From Actinomycetes bacterium (lineage in GTDB: Bacteria; Actinomycetota; Acidimicrobiia; Acidimicrobiales; RAAP-2): 5,971 nt of DNA. Every line of letters begins with the position of its first letter. The first letter of the stretch is position 1. Made by a program: the position numbers and the translations under genes. The notes beneath the pieces are model-generated. The model was not told where the DNA came from and made no database searches. It was given only the letters and a program-made list of their open reading frames with translations. The stretch is taken from NCBI GenBank assembly GCA_021795095.1, contig JAJYPU010000112.1:1-5971 (forward strand), written 5' to 3'. Shown here piece by piece: positions 5,955 through 5,971 of the stretch.

Positions 5955-5971
5955 GTGGCCGAGCGAGCGAT
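5955..5971 (+). CDS. Start of a further gene, cut by the right window edge
   Basis: GTG at 5955 opens a frame reading MAERA before the window ends. Only five full codons are visible, so the product cannot be named. Support comes from context: it lies 41 bp after the previous stop, on the same strand, and directly behind a good promoter candidate at a leaderless spacing. There is no Shine-Dalgarno in the 12 bases before it. The call is an inference and could be wrong. Confidence 0.4.

Noticed and set aside
1..5971. Search for tRNA, rRNA, CRISPR arrays, IS ends or integrase sites
   Set aside because: I saw no cloverleaf-like segments, spaced direct repeats, transposase motifs or target-site duplications; nearly all bases are coding.

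Overview
The window looks like a piece of an actinobacterial chromosome. It is very GC-rich, its proteins are poor in lysine and rich in Ala, Val, Arg and Gly, and the visible gene starts lack Shine-Dalgarno sequences but have TAnnnT-type -10 hexamers close upstream. Together with the style of the extracytoplasmic proteins this points to Actinomycetota, and I would guess class Acidimicrobiia. That placement is inference, because there is no rRNA or other taxonomic marker here.

Layout: (1) 1-1071, plus strand: the 3' part of a secreted, beta-rich protein resembling the DUF5719 family, cut by the left window edge. (2) 1057-3063, minus strand: a complete ftsH, the membrane-anchored AAA+ zinc metalloprotease. 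It converges on gene 1 and overlaps it by 15 bp. (3) 3064-3136: a 73-bp divergent promoter region with a candidate -10 hexamer for each direction and two short inverted repeats. (4) 3137-3877, plus strand: a CPBP-family (CAAX protease/Abi-type) intramembrane metalloprotease with all three catalytic motifs intact. (5) 3877-5913, plus strand: a 678-residue polytopic membrane protein of the GT-C-like type often labelled '6-pyruvoyl-tetrahydropterin synthase-related', with a long extracytoplasmic C-terminal domain. It is joined to gene 4 by a TGATG stop/start overlap. (6) 5914-5954: a short spacer with a good candidate promoter. (7) 5955-5971: the first codons of a probable further plus-strand gene.

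Common theme: every product is at the cell envelope. FtsH performs membrane-protein quality control. The CPBP protein is a second, ATP-independent membrane protease fired divergently from the same spacer. The membrane protein coupled to it is probably involved in lipid-linked or cell-surface glycan work, but its reaction is unknown. The DUF5719-like protein is probably secreted or surface-exposed. I see no mobile element, CRISPR array, tRNA, rRNA, toxin-antitoxin pair or defence island, and the region reads as ordinary chromosome. The observations most worth following up are the leaderless-looking starts, the divergent protease pair, and the uncharacterised membrane protein with its acidic loop and cysteine pair.
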